A stretch of DNA of 64,000 bases, taken from positions 8,441-72,440 of the forward strand of contig DATELQ010000028.1 in the NCBI GenBank assembly GCA_035276475.1, written 5' to 3'. The notes below the pieces were generated by a model. That model did no database searches. It had not been told where the DNA came from and saw nothing but the letters and a program-made list of their open reading frames with translations. The number at the start of each line of letters is the position of its first letter. The first letter of the stretch is position 1. The translations under genes and the position numbers were made by a program. Positions 1-8,488 of this stretch are shown here, piece after piece. The DNA is from DATDFB01 sp035276475. Lineage in GTDB: Bacteria > Acidobacteriota > Thermoanaerobaculia > Gp7-AA8.

Positions 1-129
1 GTCCGACTCTGGCACCGTCAAGCAAGTTGCTCACACCTGAAACCGAAAGTTTGTCGCCTTTTACGCGCCGCCAACGTCACGTTATTCGAACCTTTGACAC
101 ACGCCGCGGCGGTTACGAAACCGGCCCGC
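1..129. other. Left-edge non-coding stretch
   Basis: No convincing gene is visible before the stop codon of the first minus-strand gene. A TTGACA hexamer lies on the plus strand near 94-99, but no -10 element follows at the right distance. I see no terminator with a U-run. The sequence is less GC-rich than the genes around it, as expected for a spacer. Confidence 0.4.
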
Positions 130-819
130 TCAATAACTCGGCTTGTGCTCGGCCGTCAGCGCGCTGATCGTTTCCCACAACTCCGGAAACAGCGGCTCCC
201 GCGTCCCCATCTCCAGCTGCGCGGATGGGACGCCCTTGAGCGACAGGACTTTCGATCCGATGACGCGGAACGCCAGGCGCATGTGGGTGAAACGCCACTT
301 GAGGAAGGCTTCGTCGTAGTCGAGCATGGCTTGGACGAGGCGGAACAGGCCCGGCCGCTCGCGCGGGGTGCGCTCGATCTCCAGGAGCGAGACGCCGCGG
401 CGGCGGATCAGCTCCTCGAACGGCGCCCAGATCCGCTTGCCGACTTCGAGCAGCTTCGCGAAGCCGGGCGATTCCTGCCCGCTCCCTCGGCCGAGGGACG
501 TCACGCGGATGGCGTGGTAGTCGACCGGCGCCATGGTCTCGAGGATGATGATCTGCTCGCGCAGGAGGTCGAGGATGCGCCGGCAGCGCTCGAGGAGCTC
601 GCTCGCCAGGTCGACCTGATCCTCCCCAATCGCCTCGGCGATGCGCGCCACTTCGAAGTCGATGTGGTGCAGCCACAGCTCCGCCGCCTGGTGCGTGGTC
701 TGGAAGAGCCGCTCGTCGGGATGGGCGAGCTGGTCCGCGGCCTTCTGCAGTTCTAAAAGTTCGGGGACTCGAACGAAACGTTCGTAATCGGTATCGCCGC
801 GGCCTTCGAGTATCGGCAT
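130..819 (-). CDS. Tryptophan 2,3-dioxygenase-family heme protein with an altered substrate pocket
   Basis: The 229-residue protein belongs to the TDO family, whose classical members oxidise L-tryptophan to N-formylkynurenine with a heme cofactor. The distal-side motif FQTTHQ (residues 39-44, His43) and the proximal heme-ligand motif WRFTHMRLAFRVIG (His179) are both present, as is the terminal FPELW. The substrate-binding parts are not. Where TDO has a QFR arginine motif this protein reads GQESPGF (114-120), and the GTGGSSG-type loop after the heme ligand is replaced by roughly LSLKGVPSA (192-200). It is also shorter than typical bacterial TDO (about 280 residues). It may act on tryptophan poorly, or on another indole. 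The start codon lies almost against a heptamer inverted repeat, so there is no ordinary Shine-Dalgarno sequence. Confidence 0.8.
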   Translation of the reverse strand: MPILEGRGDTDYERFVRVPELLELQKAADQLAHPDERLFQTTHQAAELWLHHIDFEVARIAEAIGEDQVDLASELLERCRRILDLLREQIIILETMAPVDYHAIRVTSLGRGSGQESPGFAKLLEVGKRIWAPFEELIRRRGVSLLEIERTPRERPGLFRLVQAMLDYDEAFLKWRFTHMRLAFRVIGSKVLSLKGVPSAQLEMGTREPLFPELWETISALTAEHKPSY

Positions 820-820
820 G

Positions 821-893
821 TCAGTGCTGAGTGCTGAGTGCTGAGTGCTGAGTGCGCTTCGTGCTTCTACTCAGCACTCAGCACTCAGCACTC
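821..893. repeat. Heptamer tandem/inverted repeat element 1 (GTGCTGA)
   Basis: Four perfect tandem copies of GTGCTGA (824-851, plus a partial copy) are followed by a 15-nt loop and three perfect copies of the reverse complement TCAGCAC (871-891). The element fills the gap between the stop codon of ribBA (894-896) and the start codon of the TDO-like gene (817-819). In the mRNA it could fold into a long hairpin immediately upstream of the start codon. It shares its architecture, but not its unit sequence, with the elements at 9946, 26247 and 37683. Confidence 0.95.
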
Positions 894-2096
<1,203 letters not shown>

Positions 2097-2111
2097 GATG
2101 GAAGTTTACCC

Positions 2112-3599
2112 CTACCCGGTGATCTTGAAGTTCTGCTCCAGCGTGTACGACTGCTTCGTCACGGTGTCGACAATCTTCATCTTCATCGTGTAGTCGCCCG
2201 CCGGGAGCGGCTTCGACAGCTTCGACAGCGGGATCGCATCCGACAGTGCGTAGTGCCCCGGCCCCGGCCTGCCCGAGAGCGGGCCGACCGCCGCTTCCGA
2301 CAGCGGCAGGCGCGAGACGGTCTGCCCCTTCGACAGGAGGTCGATGCCCATCTGCAGCTTCGGCATGTTCGTGGCCGTGTCGATGCCGGGGTTGTTGATC
2401 TCGACGAAGTAGTTGAGATCGTCCTTGTTGGTGAAGACGCCGTCGACTTTCGGCACGATCTTGAGCTTCCCGAACGCGAACGGCGCCTTCTCCGGCGCAG
2501 CCTCGGTGAGCTCATAGATGTTGTCGGAGAGGATCAGCTTCGACGTGCCACTCGCGTCCTTCGCGATCGGGGTGAAGTCGAGCGTGTTCGAGGTGACGAC
2601 GACCGGCGTGCCGCCCTTGCCGAGGCCCATCGTGACCGTGTACTTGCCGGCGGCCGGGACCGTCATCGTGCGGTCGATGTAAATATCGCCGTGCGATGCA
2701 ATGAGCTTCGCCGGCTCCTCCCCCGCCATGATCCGCTTGCCGTTGGCGTCGTCGACCGCCCAGAACACCGTGTCGGCCGCGTCGGCGGCGATGCCGCTCG
2801 AGCGCGGGACGAAGAGCATGACCGGCGCGTAGTAGTCGCCGCTCGGCGACACGAACTCGGCGCTCGTGATCATGCCGCTGCCGACGCCCTTGCCGCCCTT
2901 CGCCGCGTCGACGGCCGCGACGTACGCGGCGGTCTTGACCGAGGGCGGGGCCGGCGGCGGCGGGGCCACAGGCGTGACCGGCGCGACCGGCTTGTTGATG
3001 TCCGCGACCGTCACGATCTCGGGGCGGGTGATCATCGCCGCGGCGGCCTTCTGCGTCGCGGCGGCGAAGTCGAAGCGCGGCGTTTCCAGCTTGAAGTCGC
3101 CCTTGTTGCGGACGTCGACGAAGTGGAGCTCCACCTTCGGCACGCCGAATACCTTCATGGCCGCGTCGCCTTCGTAGACCCAGATCTGCTGCGCGGCGTT
3201 GTCGAGCTTCGAGTCGTTGATGTCGTTCGTGGGGATTTTCGGCGCATCGGTGCCGGCGCGGAGGACTTTCGACGGTATGCCGAAGAGCGCCAGGACCTTG
3301 CCGCGGTCGGACATCGAGCCGCGCACACCGCCGTACGTGAACTTCTCGTCGGCGTACTTCCAGCGCGCTTCCTGGTCGGCCTTGGCGTGCGCGCCGCCCC
3401 GGCGCGCCCAGAAGACGGTCACGAATGCGTCGGCATCGGCATCCGTCTGCACGGCCTTCCACTGCGCCGCCTCGTCCTTCGTCATCAGGAACTGCACGGG
3501 GCCGTCGCCCCACTTCGCCTTCTCCGGCGACAGCGCCGCCGAGGCACCGGCCGCGAGCGCGAACAGCGCCATGGCTGCCAATAGGTTCCGAGTGTTCAT
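2112..3599 (-). CDS. Secreted protein with a GWxTD-like N-terminal domain
   Basis: The 495-residue protein starts with a signal peptide (cleavage near residues 21-22, ASA-AL). Residues 25-115 resemble the GWxTD domain of Acidobacteriota and Bacteroidota: an FW-x-RR segment at 63-67 and a DRGKVLALFGIPSKV stretch at 98-112. The signature itself is degenerate, GSMSD (94-98) in place of GWxTD. A proline-rich linker (near 206-220) leads to beta-rich C-terminal regions. The function of the domain is not established; location in the periplasm or on the surface is inferred. ATG is preceded by GGAG at 12 nt. Confidence 0.7.
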   Translation of the reverse strand: MNTRNLLAAMALFALAAGASAALSPEKAKWGDGPVQFLMTKDEAAQWKAVQTDADADAFVTVFWARRGGAHAKADQEARWKYADEKFTYGGVRGSMSDRGKVLALFGIPSKVLRAGTDAPKIPTNDINDSKLDNAAQQIWVYEGDAAMKVFGVPKVELHFVDVRNKGDFKLETPRFDFAAATQKAAAAMITRPEIVTVADINKPVAPVTPVAPPPPAPPSVKTAAYVAAVDAAKGGKGVGSGMITSAEFVSPSGDYYAPVMLFVPRSSGIAADAADTVFWAVDDANGKRIMAGEEPAKLIASHGDIYIDRTMTVPAAGKYTVTMGLGKGGTPVVVTSNTLDFTPIAKDASGTSKLILSDNIYELTEAAPEKAPFAFGKLKIVPKVDGVFTNKDDLNYFVEINNPGIDTATNMPKLQMGIDLLSKGQTVSRLPLSEAAVGPLSGRPGPGHYALSDAIPLSKLSKPLPAGDYTMKMKIVDTVTKQSYTLEQNFKITG

Positions 3600-3654
3600 C
3601 CGATTTTCTCCGGGCCCAAGATCTCGCGGGTTTGAATCTCCCCGACGCCCGCGC

Positions 3655-3849
3655 CTATTCCTCTTCGAAGTTCTCGATCTCGTCGTAGAGCTTGTCCATC
3701 TCTTCTTCGATCTCTTCCTGCTTCAGCACGCCCTTGCGCACGAGCAGCCCGGCGAGGCTGTGCAGGAGCACGTTGTTCTCGATGATCATCTGCTCGAACT
3801 GCTCGTCCTCGTCGTCGCCGCCGTTGTTATTGCGTTCGATGTCGTCCAT
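3655..3849 (-). CDS. Small acidic protein, probable coiled coil
   Basis: A 64-residue protein rich in Asp and Glu, with an amphipathic helical middle (NNVLLHSLAGLLVRKGVLKQ) and an acidic tail. I chose the ATG at 3849 because a strong AGGAGG sits 7 nt upstream; the longer reading adds eight residues without a ribosome site. No signal peptide or membrane segment is visible. It lies directly upstream of the GWxTD-like gene on the same strand and diverges from the TPR gene. I do not recognise the family. Confidence 0.7.
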   Translation of the reverse strand: MDDIERNNNGGDDEDEQFEQMIIENNVLLHSLAGLLVRKGVLKQEEIEEEMDKLYDEIENFEEE

Positions 3850-3905
3850 TTCGGTCCTCCTAATTGCGCACAACGGTGTATCACAAATGGCAAAATGAAG
3901 GCTCC

Positions 3906-4631
3906 GTGGGACACTTCTTCGGTTGGGGCGTCCTCCTCCAAATTGCCGCGATCGTGCACTGGGCCCGCCGCCGGCCGGCCACGTACTGGCTGTTCATCAT
4001 CATTTTCTTCGGCTTCCTCGGCGCGCTGGCGTACTTCCTCGTCGAGGGCATCGACTTCGGCTCGATCGGCCACTCGATCAAGGGGCCGTCGCGCCGCCGC
4101 CGCATCCGCCACCTGCAGGCGCTGATCCGCGACAACCCCTCGGCCGGCAACTACGAAGAGCTCGGCGACCTGCTGCTGACCGAGGGACGGTTCGCGGAGG
4201 CGAAGACGGCGTTCGACGCGGCGCTCTCGCAGCGCACCGATTCGGTCGACCCGTTCTACCGCCGCGGCATCGCCGAGTACGAGCTCGGGCAGTACACGGG
4301 CGCCATCGCCGACTTCGAGCGCGTGGTGAAGCAGGAGCCAAAGTACGACTACTCGCGCGCCCGCTGCCTCCTCGCGCAGTCGCTGGCGAAGGCGGGGCGG
4401 ACGGCCGACGCCGAGGCGGCGTTCGACGCGCTGGTGTCGTCGACGACGTCGTGCGAGGCGACGATCGGCGCGGCGGAGTTCTACGCGAACCGCGGGCGGA
4501 CGAACGAGGCGCGCGAGCTCGCCGAGTCGATGCTGGCGCGGAGGGCTACGATGCCGGCGTATCAGGTTCGAAGGGACCGGCCGTTCTTGCGGAGGGCGAC
4601 GAAGTTGTTGCGTAGAATCCCGGCCACATGA
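3906..4631 (+). CDS. Membrane-anchored TPR protein
   Basis: A 241-residue protein with two hydrophobic segments at the N terminus (about 5-17 and 27-47, the latter WLFIIIFFGFLGALAYFLVEG, resembling a PLDc_N-type anchor), a basic stretch GPSRRRR, then several tetratricopeptide repeats (about 70-200; for example NYEELGDLLLTEGRFAEAK and DPFYRRGIAEYELGQYTGAI). It is probably a cytoplasm-facing scaffold. I prefer the GTG at 3906, with GAAGG upstream, because it places the membrane segment at the N terminus. Its stop overlaps the start of the BMP lipoprotein gene (ATGA), so it may be co-translated with the ABC importer, though a role in transport is only inferred. Confidence 0.8.
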   Translation: MGHFFGWGVLLQIAAIVHWARRRPATYWLFIIIFFGFLGALAYFLVEGIDFGSIGHSIKGPSRRRRIRHLQALIRDNPSAGNYEELGDLLLTEGRFAEAKTAFDAALSQRTDSVDPFYRRGIAEYELGQYTGAIADFERVVKQEPKYDYSRARCLLAQSLAKAGRTADAEAAFDALVSSTTSCEATIGAAEFYANRGRTNEARELAESMLARRATMPAYQVRRDRPFLRRATKLLRRIPAT

Positions 4632-5584
4632 AACGTCTTGCCGTTCTCGCTCTCCTTCTCGCTGCTTGTTCCCGCCCCGAGGCTCCTCCTGCCGGATTCA
4701 AAGTCGGCCTGCTCACGCCCGGCTCGATCAACGACGGCGGCTGGAACAACATCGCCTGGCAGGGCTTGCAGAAAATCAGGACGGACCTCGGCGCGCAGGT
4801 GTCGAATCAGGAAGTGAAGTCGCCCGCGGAGATCGCCGAGGGCTTCCGCTCCTACGGCAAGAACGGCTACGACCTCGCCTTCGGGCACGGGTTCGAGTTC
4901 CAGGACGCGGCCATGGCCGCCGGCAAGCAGTTTCCGAAGACAGTGTTCATCACGACCTCGGGCTCCTCTGTCGCCGCGAACGTCTCGCCGATGGTCTTCG
5001 AGCTCGAGCAGGCCACGTACCTCCTCGGCATCATCGCCGCGCGCGAGTCGAAGACGGGGAAGGCAGGACTCGTCGGCGGGATGAATCTGCCGTCGATCGC
5101 CTCGACGTTCATCGCTTTCAAGGCCGGCGCGAAGTCGGTGAATCCGAACTTCGAAGTGAAGGAGATCTACACCGGCAACTTCGACGACGTCGGCGCCGCG
5201 AGGCAGGCCACGCTGACGCTGATCGACGCCGGCTGCGACTTCCTGTTCCACCAGGCCAACGAGGCCGGCCGCGGCGTGTTCCAGGCCTGCCAGGAGCGCC
5301 ACGTCCGCTGCTTCGGCTCGAACAAGAATCAGAACGACATGGCCCTCGACGTGATCGTCGCCTCGGCCGTGCTCGACGTGCCGTCGGCGTTCGTCTACAT
5401 GGCCAAGCTCGTTCACGACAAGCAGTTCAAGCCGCACGTCTACTGGCTCGGGATGAACGAGGGCATCGTGTCGCTGGCCTGGAATGACAAGCTGAAGCCC
5501 AGCCCCGCAACGGTGGCCGAGGTCGAACGGGTGGAGAAGGAGATCCGGAGCGGGAAGCTCGAGGTGCCGCGCGGGAAGTTCTAG
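4628..5584 (+). CDS. BMP-family substrate-binding lipoprotein of a nucleoside-type ABC importer
   Basis: The 318-residue protein begins with a lipoprotein signal (LLLAAC, Cys14) followed by a Med/BMP-type fold: KVGLLTPGSINDGGWNNIAWQG at about 25-46 is the characteristic start of this family, which binds nucleosides (PnrA, BmpA). It would capture substrate in the periplasm and pass it to the two permeases encoded downstream. It is first of four tightly overlapping transporter genes (1-4 nt overlaps throughout). Purine nucleosides are the usual ligand of the family; the actual ligand cannot be read from the sequence. Confidence 0.9.
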   Translation: MKRLAVLALLLAACSRPEAPPAGFKVGLLTPGSINDGGWNNIAWQGLQKIRTDLGAQVSNQEVKSPAEIAEGFRSYGKNGYDLAFGHGFEFQDAAMAAGKQFPKTVFITTSGSSVAANVSPMVFELEQATYLLGIIAARESKTGKAGLVGGMNLPSIASTFIAFKAGAKSVNPNFEVKEIYTGNFDDVGAARQATLTLIDAGCDFLFHQANEAGRGVFQACQERHVRCFGSNKNQNDMALDVIVASAVLDVPSAFVYMAKLVHDKQFKPHVYWLGMNEGIVSLAWNDKLKPSPATVAEVERVEKEIRSGKLEVPRGKF

Positions 5585-6744
5585 TGCTTCGGATCGATAA
5601 CGTCTCGAAGTCCTTCGGTCCGACGCGTGCGGTCGACAACGTGTCGATCGAGATGCAGCCGGGCGAGATCGTCGGCCTGGTCGGCGAGAACGGCGCCGGG
5701 AAGACGACGCTGATGCGCATCGTCGCCGGGGAGCTCGATCCGGACCGCGGCACGATTGACGCGCCGGCGCCGATCGGTTTCGTGCATCAGCACTTCGTGT
5801 TGGTGAACGCGTTCACGATCGCGGAGAACCTCGCTCTGGTCGGTGCAACAGTCTCGGCCATCACCCTTCCCGACCCGTCACGGCTGGTCGCCGACCTCTC
5901 CGTCGGGGAAAAGTCGAAGATCGAGCTGGCCAAGGCGATCGCGCGCAATCCGCGCGTGCTCATTCTCGACGAGCCGACGTCCGTGCTCACGCCGACGGAG
6001 GCCGCGGAGCTCTTTGCCGTCATGCGGCAACTCGCCGCGAGCGGCACAATCGTCGTCTTCATCAGCCACAAGATCCCCGAGGTGCTCGCAGTGGCGACGC
6101 GGGTGGTGGTGATGCGCGGCGGGAAGATCGTGGCCGAGGGAGGGACGGCGGAGGAGATTGCGAATGCGATGGTGTTGGTTCGTGGAGCGAGCGGCGAGCA
6201 GCGAGCGGCGGGCGGGATCACGGCGATTGTCGGTGTCGCGGGGAATGGTCAGGCGGAGCTCGCGGCGCGGCTGCGCCGCGAAGCCAAAGGCATCGTCGCC
6301 GCCATCCCCGAGGACCGCACGCGCGACGGCCTGATCGCCGAGATGACGATCGCCGAGAACCTGGCGTTGCGTACGAACGTCCCGGCCGAGCAGCTCATCG
6401 CCGAGTACAACATCAAAGCGAGCGGCCCGAAGCAGAAAGCCGGCTCCCTCAGCGGCGGCAATCAGCAGAAAGTTCTGCTCGCGCGGGAGCTCTCGACGAA
6501 CCCGAACGTCATCGTCGCCGCGGAACCGACGCGCGGCCTCGACGCCGAGGCCACGCGCTTCGTCCACGACCGCCTCCGCGACGCCGCCGCGCGCGGCGCC
6601 GAGGTCTTCCTCATCACCTCCGACCTCGACGAAGCCTTCGCCCTCGGCGACGCGATCCAAGTGATCTATCGCGGGCGGCTCAGCGAGCGGCTGACGCCGG
6701 AGGAGGCTGCGGAACGAGCCCCGCAGCTCATGGCCGGCCTATGA
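5584..6744 (+). CDS. Fused but shortened nucleoside/sugar-type ABC ATPase
   Basis: At 386 residues this is much shorter than the usual roughly 500-residue duplicated ATPases of BMP-type importers, yet both halves are recognisable. Half one has Walker A GENGAGKTT (34-42), the signature LSVGEKSKIEL and Walker B VLILDEPT (near 125-132). Half two starts at GVAGNGQAEL (about 215), contains PEDRTRDGL, the signature SLSGGNQQK and AAEPTRGLD, but lacks a normal Walker A, as is typical for the second half of this family. The missing length falls between Walker A and the signature of each half, that is in the helical subdomains. GTG start overlaps the previous stop by one base. Confidence 0.88.
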   Translation: MLRIDNVSKSFGPTRAVDNVSIEMQPGEIVGLVGENGAGKTTLMRIVAGELDPDRGTIDAPAPIGFVHQHFVLVNAFTIAENLALVGATVSAITLPDPSRLVADLSVGEKSKIELAKAIARNPRVLILDEPTSVLTPTEAAELFAVMRQLAASGTIVVFISHKIPEVLAVATRVVVMRGGKIVAEGGTAEEIANAMVLVRGASGEQRAAGGITAIVGVAGNGQAELAARLRREAKGIVAAIPEDRTRDGLIAEMTIAENLALRTNVPAEQLIAEYNIKASGPKQKAGSLSGGNQQKVLLARELSTNPNVIVAAEPTRGLDAEATRFVHDRLRDAAARGAEVFLITSDLDEAFALGDAIQVIYRGRLSERLTPEEAAERAPQLMAGL

Positions 6745-7673
6745 CGCGGGCCATCGTCGCCGTCGTCGCCGCGCTCGCCCTCGTCGCGCTCACCGGCTGG
6801 CTCTTCGGCCACTCCCCTGTCGATCTACTGAGCATCCTGCTCGGCGGCAGTCTCGACGAGACCATCCTCAAAGCCATCCCCCTCCTCCTCACCGGCCTCA
6901 CCATCGCCGTGGCCTTCCGCGCCGGCGTCTGGAACATCGGCGGCGAGGGGCAGTTCATCGCCGGCGCGCTGGCGGCGTTCGTCGCGGCGCGCTTCGGCAT
7001 CGTGGCCGCGCTCGCCGCCTCCGTCGCAGCCGGCGCGGCGTGGGCGTCGATTGCCTCCCTGCTGCGCTGGTGGCGCAACGCCCCCGAGGTCTTGACAACG
7101 ATTCTCTTGAACTTCATCGCCATCAACTTCCTCGGCTGGTGTGTCAACGGACCGCTGCGGGAAGCGAGTGCACGATATCCGCAGACCGATGCACTATCCG
7201 TTGCACTGCCGCAAGTCGGCGAAGTGCACGCCGGCGTCGTCCTCGCCGTCGCTGTCGCAGTTGCGACGTGGTGGATGCTCTACCACACCGGCGAAGGGCT
7301 GCGCCTTCGTGCCACCGGCTTCAATCCTTCGGCCGCGAAGTTCGCCGGCGTCAACGTCGAAGCCCAGATCTTCCGGGCCATGTTGATCTCGGGCGGCTGC
7401 GCGGGGCTCGCCGGCGGCATCGAGCTCCTCGGCGTCACGCACCGCTTGTTCGAGCGCTTCGCCGCCGGCTACGGATACTCCGGCATCGCCGTCGCGCTCC
7501 TGGCGCAACTCCACCCCCTCGGCACGATCGTCTCGGCGTTCTTCTTCGGCGCGCTCGCCACCGGCGCGGGCGAGCTGCAGCGCAGCGCGAACATCTCCGC
7601 CACCGTGGCCACGCTGATCCAGGCCGTCGTCATTTTCACGATGATCCTCTTCGGCCGGAGGGCGCGGGCATGA
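6741..7673 (+). CDS. ABC importer permease 1 (BPD_transp_2 family)
   Basis: A 310-residue polytopic membrane protein with about eight to ten hydrophobic helices and the family motif GVWNIGGEGQFIAGAL near residue 60. This pattern marks nucleoside and branched-chain-type permeases (NupB/YufP-like). It pairs with the next gene to form the heterodimeric channel of the importer. The start codon overlaps the ATPase stop (ATGA). Confidence 0.9.
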   Translation: MTRAIVAVVAALALVALTGWLFGHSPVDLLSILLGGSLDETILKAIPLLLTGLTIAVAFRAGVWNIGGEGQFIAGALAAFVAARFGIVAALAASVAAGAAWASIASLLRWWRNAPEVLTTILLNFIAINFLGWCVNGPLREASARYPQTDALSVALPQVGEVHAGVVLAVAVAVATWWMLYHTGEGLRLRATGFNPSAAKFAGVNVEAQIFRAMLISGGCAGLAGGIELLGVTHRLFERFAAGYGYSGIAVALLAQLHPLGTIVSAFFFGALATGAGELQRSANISATVATLIQAVVIFTMILFGRRARA

Positions 7674-8488
7674 TCCTCCTGGCCATCACCGCGGCCACGC
7701 CGCTCCTCCTCGCGGTCCTCGGCGAGACGATCGTGCAGCGCAGCGGGATCATCAACCTCGGCATCGAGGCGATGATGCTGACGGCGGCGATGACGGCGGT
7801 GCTGGCCGCGCAGGAGTCGCACAGCGCCGCCATCGGCTTCCTCGGCGGCATCGCCGGCGCCGCGGTGGCCGGCGCGCTCTTCGGCCTCTTCGCCATCGAG
7901 CTCCACGCCGACCAGATCGTCACCGGCGTCGCCGCGAACCTCCTCGCCCTCGGCGTGACCGGCTTCGTCTACCGCGAGATGGAGCAGAGCGCGGTTTTCG
8001 TGCGCATGGTGCCGCGGCTGCAGGTCGACGTGATCGTCCCTTTCGCCTGGATCGTCGCACCGATCGCGCTGGCGCTCCTTCTGTGGCGGACGATGTTCGG
8101 CCTCCGCCTGCGCGCGTGCGGCGAGAACCCCGAGGCCGTGGAGCGCGTGCGGATGCACCGCTGGATCGCCCTTGGCATCGAGAGCGCGCTCTGCGGCATC
8201 GCCGGCGCGCACCTCGCGCTGATGCTGTCGAGCGGCTTCGCCGAGAACATGGTCGCCGGCCGCGGCTTCATCGCCCTCTCGATCGTCATCTTCGGCCGCT
8301 GGAAATTCAAGGGAGCGATCCTCGGCACCGCGCTCTTCGGCATCGCCGCCGCCGCGCAATACGCGCTGCAGGCGATGAACCGCGGCATCGAGTTCCACCT
8401 CCTCCTGGCACTGCCGTACGTGGCCACGCTGCTGATCCTCTGCGGCATCGCCGGGCGGGTGCGGGCGCCGGAAGCGTTGGGGCGCTAA
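7670..8488 (+). CDS. ABC importer permease 2 (BPD_transp_2 family)
   Basis: A 272-residue membrane protein starting at the ATG that overlaps the previous stop (ATGA); longer in-frame readings run inside the previous gene and are not real. The motif QRSGIINLGIEAMMLTAA near residue 22 is typical of the second permease of nucleoside importers (NupC/YufQ-like). Its stop codon overlaps that of the convergent biotin carboxylase gene by two bases, leaving no room for an intergenic terminator. Confidence 0.9.
   Translation: MILLAITAATPLLLAVLGETIVQRSGIINLGIEAMMLTAAMTAVLAAQESHSAAIGFLGGIAGAAVAGALFGLFAIELHADQIVTGVAANLLALGVTGFVYREMEQSAVFVRMVPRLQVDVIVPFAWIVAPIALALLLWRTMFGLRLRACGENPEAVERVRMHRWIALGIESALCGIAGAHLALMLSSGFAENMVAGRGFIALSIVIFGRWKFKGAILGTALFGIAAAAQYALQAMNRGIEFHLLLALPYVATLLILCGIAGRVRAPEALGR

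Noticed and set aside
94..756. Plus-strand frame opposite the TDO-like gene
   Set aside because: Antisense of a family-matching minus-strand gene; no domain or ribosome site.
821..893. Rho-independent terminator
   Set aside because: Neither this element nor the other three is followed by a U-run; they lie between same-strand genes and touch the start codon, which suits an mRNA element better.
2097..2111. FMN riboswitch upstream of ribBA
   Set aside because: Only 15 nt separate the gene from the one before it, and no RFN-type sequence is present.
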